Source: Pseudomonas sp.
GTDB taxonomy: Bacteria > Pseudomonadota > Gammaproteobacteria > Pseudomonadales > Pseudomonadaceae
Assembly (NCBI RefSeq): GCF_017744435.1
Contig: NZ_JAGIBG010000016.1
Location: 93,552 to 157,551 of the forward strand
Reading direction: 5' to 3'
DNA: 64,000 bases
The notes below the pieces were generated by a model. It was not told the DNA's origin, made no database searches, and saw nothing but the letters and a program-made list of their open reading frames with translations. Below are positions 61,523 to 64,000 of the stretch, one piece after another; within the stretch, counting starts at the first letter, position 1; each line of letters opens with the position of its first letter. The translations under genes were made by a program, and so were the position numbers.

Positions 61523-63157
61523 ATGAACCCTGATACTTTGCTGGAAATACGTGGCCTGCGCATCGAAGGCCAGCATGACGACGCCTGGCACCCGCTGATC
61601 AAGGGCATCGACCTGACCCTCAAGCGCGGCGAGGTGCTGGGCCTGATCGGTGAGTCCGGCGCCGGCAAGTCGACCCTGGGCCTGGCCGCGATGGGCTACG
61701 TGCGCGATGGCTGCCGGATCACCGGCGGCAGCGTGTGCTTCGATGGCATTCAGTTGCTCGAATGCAGCGCCGAAACCCTGCGCAAGTTGCGCGGCCTGCG
61801 CATCGCCTATGTGGCGCAGAGCGCTGCCGCCTCGTTCAACCCGGCGCACCGGCTGATCGACCAGCACGTGGAAACGGCCGTGACCAATGGCGGAATCGAC
61901 CGCGCCAAGGCCGAGGCCGAGGCGGTGGAGCTGTACCGCATCCTGCGCCTGCCCGACCCCGAGCACATCGGCCAGCGTTACCCGCACCAGCTGTCCGGCG
62001 GCCAGTTGCAGCGGGTGATGACTGCCATGGCCATGGCCTGCCACCCGGACCTGATCATCTTCGACGAACCGACCACGGCGCTGGACGTCACCACCCAGAT
62101 CGAGGTGCTGGCGGCGATCCGCGACGCGGTGAAGACCTTCGGCAGTGCCGCGCTGTACATCAGCCATGACCTGGCGGTGGTGGCGCAGATGGCCGACCGG
62201 ATCATGGTGCTGCGCCACGGCAGCCTGGTGGAAGAGGCGCAGACCCGCCACATGCTCAGCGCCCCGCAGCAGGAATACACCCAGTCGCTGTGGGCGGTGC
62301 GCAACTTCCACACCACGGCCAAGGCCCGCCCGGGCAATGAAAAACCCTTGCTGGAAGTGCGCAATGCCGATGCCCGCTATGGCCAGCAGCCGGTGCTGCA
62401 CGACGTTTCGCTGAAGCTCTATCGCGGCCAGACCCTGGCGGTGATCGGCGAGTCGGGCAGTGGCAAGAGCACCACGGCGCGCCTGATCAGCGGCCTGCTG
62501 CCGCCGACCTCGGGCCAGGTGCTGTATGACGGCGAAGCCTTGCCGGCCGACTACCGCCAGCGCAGCAAGGAGCAGCTGCGGCGCATCCAGATGATCTACC
62601 AGATCCCCGACACCGCGCTCAACCCACGCCAGCGCATCGTCGACATCATCGGCCGGCCGCTGAGCTTCTACCTGGGGCTCAAGGGCAAGGCGCTGCGCGA
62701 GCGGGTTGCCGACCTGCTGCGGATGATCGACCTGGAACCGGCCAAGTACATGGACCGCCTGCCACGCGAGTTGTCGGGCGGGCAGAAGCAGCGGATCTGC
62801 ATCGCCCGTGCCCTGGCCGCCGAACCCCAGCTGATCATCTGCGACGAAGTGACCTCGGCCCTCGACCAGCTGGTGGCCGAGGGTGTGCTGAAACTGCTCG
62901 ACCGCATCCAGCGTGAGCTGGGCGTGGCCTACCTGTTCATTACCCACGACGTGGCCACCGTGCGCGCCATCGCCGACGAGGTGCTGGTGATGCAGCGCGG
63001 GCGGGTGGTCGACCAGGGCAGCCGCGAGGCGATCTTCCAGCCGCCACACCGCGACTACACCGGGTTGCTGTTCTCCTGCGAACCCGAGATGGACCCCGAC
63101 TGGCTCGACCGTCTGCTGGCGGCGCGCAACTCCAATTCCCCTTTGGCAACTGTTTGA
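61523..63157 (+). CDS. Fused ABC ATPase, DppD-DppF type
   Basis: A 544-residue double ATPase: first Walker A GESGAGKST (43-51) with signature LSGGQ (157-161) and DEPTTALD (181-188); second Walker A GESGSGKST (309-317) with LSGGQ and a later IICDEVTSALD. In the second Walker B the usual DEPTS is DEVTS. A single polypeptide thus replaces the two separate ATPases. ATG at 61523 has GGAG at a spacing of 8. Confidence 0.92.
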   Translation: MNPDTLLEIRGLRIEGQHDDAWHPLIKGIDLTLKRGEVLGLIGESGAGKSTLGLAAMGYVRDGCRITGGSVCFDGIQLLECSAETLRKLRGLRIAYVAQSAAASFNPAHRLIDQHVETAVTNGGIDRAKAEAEAVELYRILRLPDPEHIGQRYPHQLSGGQLQRVMTAMAMACHPDLIIFDEPTTALDVTTQIEVLAAIRDAVKTFGSAALYISHDLAVVAQMADRIMVLRHGSLVEEAQTRHMLSAPQQEYTQSLWAVRNFHTTAKARPGNEKPLLEVRNADARYGQQPVLHDVSLKLYRGQTLAVIGESGSGKSTTARLISGLLPPTSGQVLYDGEALPADYRQRSKEQLRRIQMIYQIPDTALNPRQRIVDIIGRPLSFYLGLKGKALRERVADLLRMIDLEPAKYMDRLPRELSGGQKQRICIARALAAEPQLIICDEVTSALDQLVAEGVLKLLDRIQRELGVAYLFITHDVATVRAIADEVLVMQRGRVVDQGSREAIFQPPHRDYTGLLFSCEPEMDPDWLDRLLAARNSNSPLATV

Positions 63158-63166
63158 GGATTGCCC

Positions 63167-63871
63167 ATGAAAGTCCTGATCGTTCACGCTCATCCCGAGC
63201 CTCAATCCTTCACCGCCGCATTGCGCAACCAGGCGGCACAGACCTTCCGTGCCCAGGGCCATGAGGTGCAGGTCAGCGACCTGTACGCCATGGGCTGGAA
63301 CCCGGTGGCCAGCGCCGATGACTTCAGCCACCGGGAGAACCCGGAATACCTGGTGTATGCGCTGGAGCAGCGCCTGGGCGTGAAAAGCGGTTCCATCGCA
63401 CCGGATATCCAGCGAGAGCTGGACAAGCTGCTGTGGGCCGACCTGCTGGTGCTGAACTTCCCGATCTTCTGGTTCTCGGCGCCGGCGATGCTCAAGGGCT
63501 GGATCGACCGGGTGCTGGTGTCCGGGGTGTGCTATGGCGGCAAGCGTTTCTACGACCAGGGCGGCCTGGCCGGCAAGCGCGCGCTGGTGACCGTGACCCT
63601 GGGCGGGCGCGAGCACATGTTTGGCGAGGGCGCGATCCACGGGCCGCTGGAAGACATGCTGCGGCCGATCTTGCGCGGTACGCTGGCCTACGTTGGTTTC
63701 GAGGTGCTGGAACCGTTCGTGGCCTGGCATGTGCCGTACATCAACGACGAGGCGCGCCAGGCGTTCCTGCGCAGTTACGAGCAGCGTCTGCAGCACCTGT
63801 CGGATGACCTGCCGCTGAGCTTCCCACGGCTGGAGCAGTTCGATGAGGCGCTGTATCCGTTGCCGCGCTGA
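63167..63871 (+). CDS. NAD(P)H dehydrogenase (quinone)/flavodoxin-like oxidoreductase
   Basis: A 234-residue flavoprotein of the NQO1/KefF/MdaB-like group. The flavin-site blocks are MKVLIVHAHPEPQSFTAALRNQA, NFPIFWFSAPAMLKGWIDRV and TLGGREHMFGEGAIHGPLE. It reduces quinones or similar compounds with NAD(P)H. It lies 9 bp after the ATPase, so it is probably part of the ABC operon, perhaps acting on the imported compound. ATG at 63167 follows GAGGA. Confidence 0.88.
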   Translation: MKVLIVHAHPEPQSFTAALRNQAAQTFRAQGHEVQVSDLYAMGWNPVASADDFSHRENPEYLVYALEQRLGVKSGSIAPDIQRELDKLLWADLLVLNFPIFWFSAPAMLKGWIDRVLVSGVCYGGKRFYDQGGLAGKRALVTVTLGGREHMFGEGAIHGPLEDMLRPILRGTLAYVGFEVLEPFVAWHVPYINDEARQAFLRSYEQRLQHLSDDLPLSFPRLEQFDEALYPLPR

Positions 63872-63898
63872 TCACACACTTTGAAGGACTGCGCAGTA

Positions 63899-64000
63899 CC
63901 TGTGGGAGCGGCCTTGTGTCGCGAAAGGGCCGCAAAGCGGCCCCGGCAATGTCGGCGGCGAAGCTGAAATCCTGGGGCCGCTTCGCAGCCCTTTCGCGAC
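63899..64000. repeat. REP-type palindromic repeat, cut by the window end
   Basis: The left arm gtcgcgaaagggccgcaaag... (63919-63945) pairs with the right arm (63974-64000). The outer cctgtgggagcggcc... half (63899-63918) has its partner beyond the window. Confidence 0.88.

Noticed and set aside
61349..63796. An 815-codon minus frame antisense to the ATPase and the quinone reductase
   Set aside because: Lacks any recognisable domain while the plus strand encodes full ABC and flavoprotein domains.

Overview
The window looks like a chromosomal segment of a Pseudomonas of the P. putida type. The evidence is high GC with strong G/C third positions, several intergenic palindromes built on the core tgtgggagcgg, an arginine-transaminase (aru) cluster whose encoded AruH matches the P. 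aeruginosa protein almost residue for residue from memory, and a carnitine oxygenase pair of the CntA/CntB (YeaW/YeaX) type. I saw no rRNA, tRNA, insertion sequence, transposase, integrase or CRISPR array. The first and last elements are cut by the window edges.

Layout. 1-306 is the end of a DAO-type flavin oxidoreductase. 500-11537 is a co-directional cluster: a GlxA/GbdR-type regulator, a Rieske oxygenase, an SDR, a beta-keto acid cleavage enzyme, an aldehyde dehydrogenase, a second SDR, a carnitine-dehydrogenase-like enzyme, a flavin/2Fe-2S reductase, a betainyl-CoA-thioesterase-like protein, a choline/carnitine-type binding protein and an NCS1-type permease. It contains the three carnitine-to-betaine functions (cdhA, cdhB and cdhC types) plus an oxygenase, reductase and aldehyde branch that the standard pathway lacks. 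This is the best candidate here for an undescribed quaternary-amine pathway. 11682-15741 (minus) is an organosulfur-type operon (SfnB-like, DszA/SnaA-like, MetI, MetQ without MetN) behind a good sigma-54 promoter. 15918-20237 holds housekeeping and accessory genes: a Lys-rich small protein, an MFS transporter, a DJ-1-type protein, a GNAT and PPK2.

20360-25691 is a Pho-box-controlled pstSCAB set without phoU. It is followed by a degenerate Fic-like protein and a HAD-like protein, and ends in a clear terminator. 25707-29386 holds an NCS1 permease and two different L,D-transpeptidase genes. 29577-34815 is a carnitine oxygenase locus: a BCCT transporter, cntA, cntB and an XRE-PAS regulator. The transporter and cntA promoters share a two-part GTTAAC motif with identical spacing. 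34869-35777 is a GNAT and a chorismate mutase. 35863-39146 is a chromate-resistance module (chrB, chrA and a stand-alone ChrB C-terminal domain) bracketed by copies of one short repeat. 39289-43325 holds a permease/isochorismatase-type hydrolase pair and a divergent enoyl-CoA hydratase/TetR pair.

43402-57301 is the arginine transaminase locus: AruR-type regulator, periplasmic binding protein, AruS-type hybrid kinase, amino acid permease, three CoA-metabolism genes, aruI, aruH and an aldehyde dehydrogenase. 57466-63871 is an Rrf2 regulator next to a peptide-type ABC operon (Tat-exported binding protein, two permeases, fused double ATPase) and an NAD(P)H-quinone-reductase-like flavoprotein. The window ends inside another palindromic repeat.
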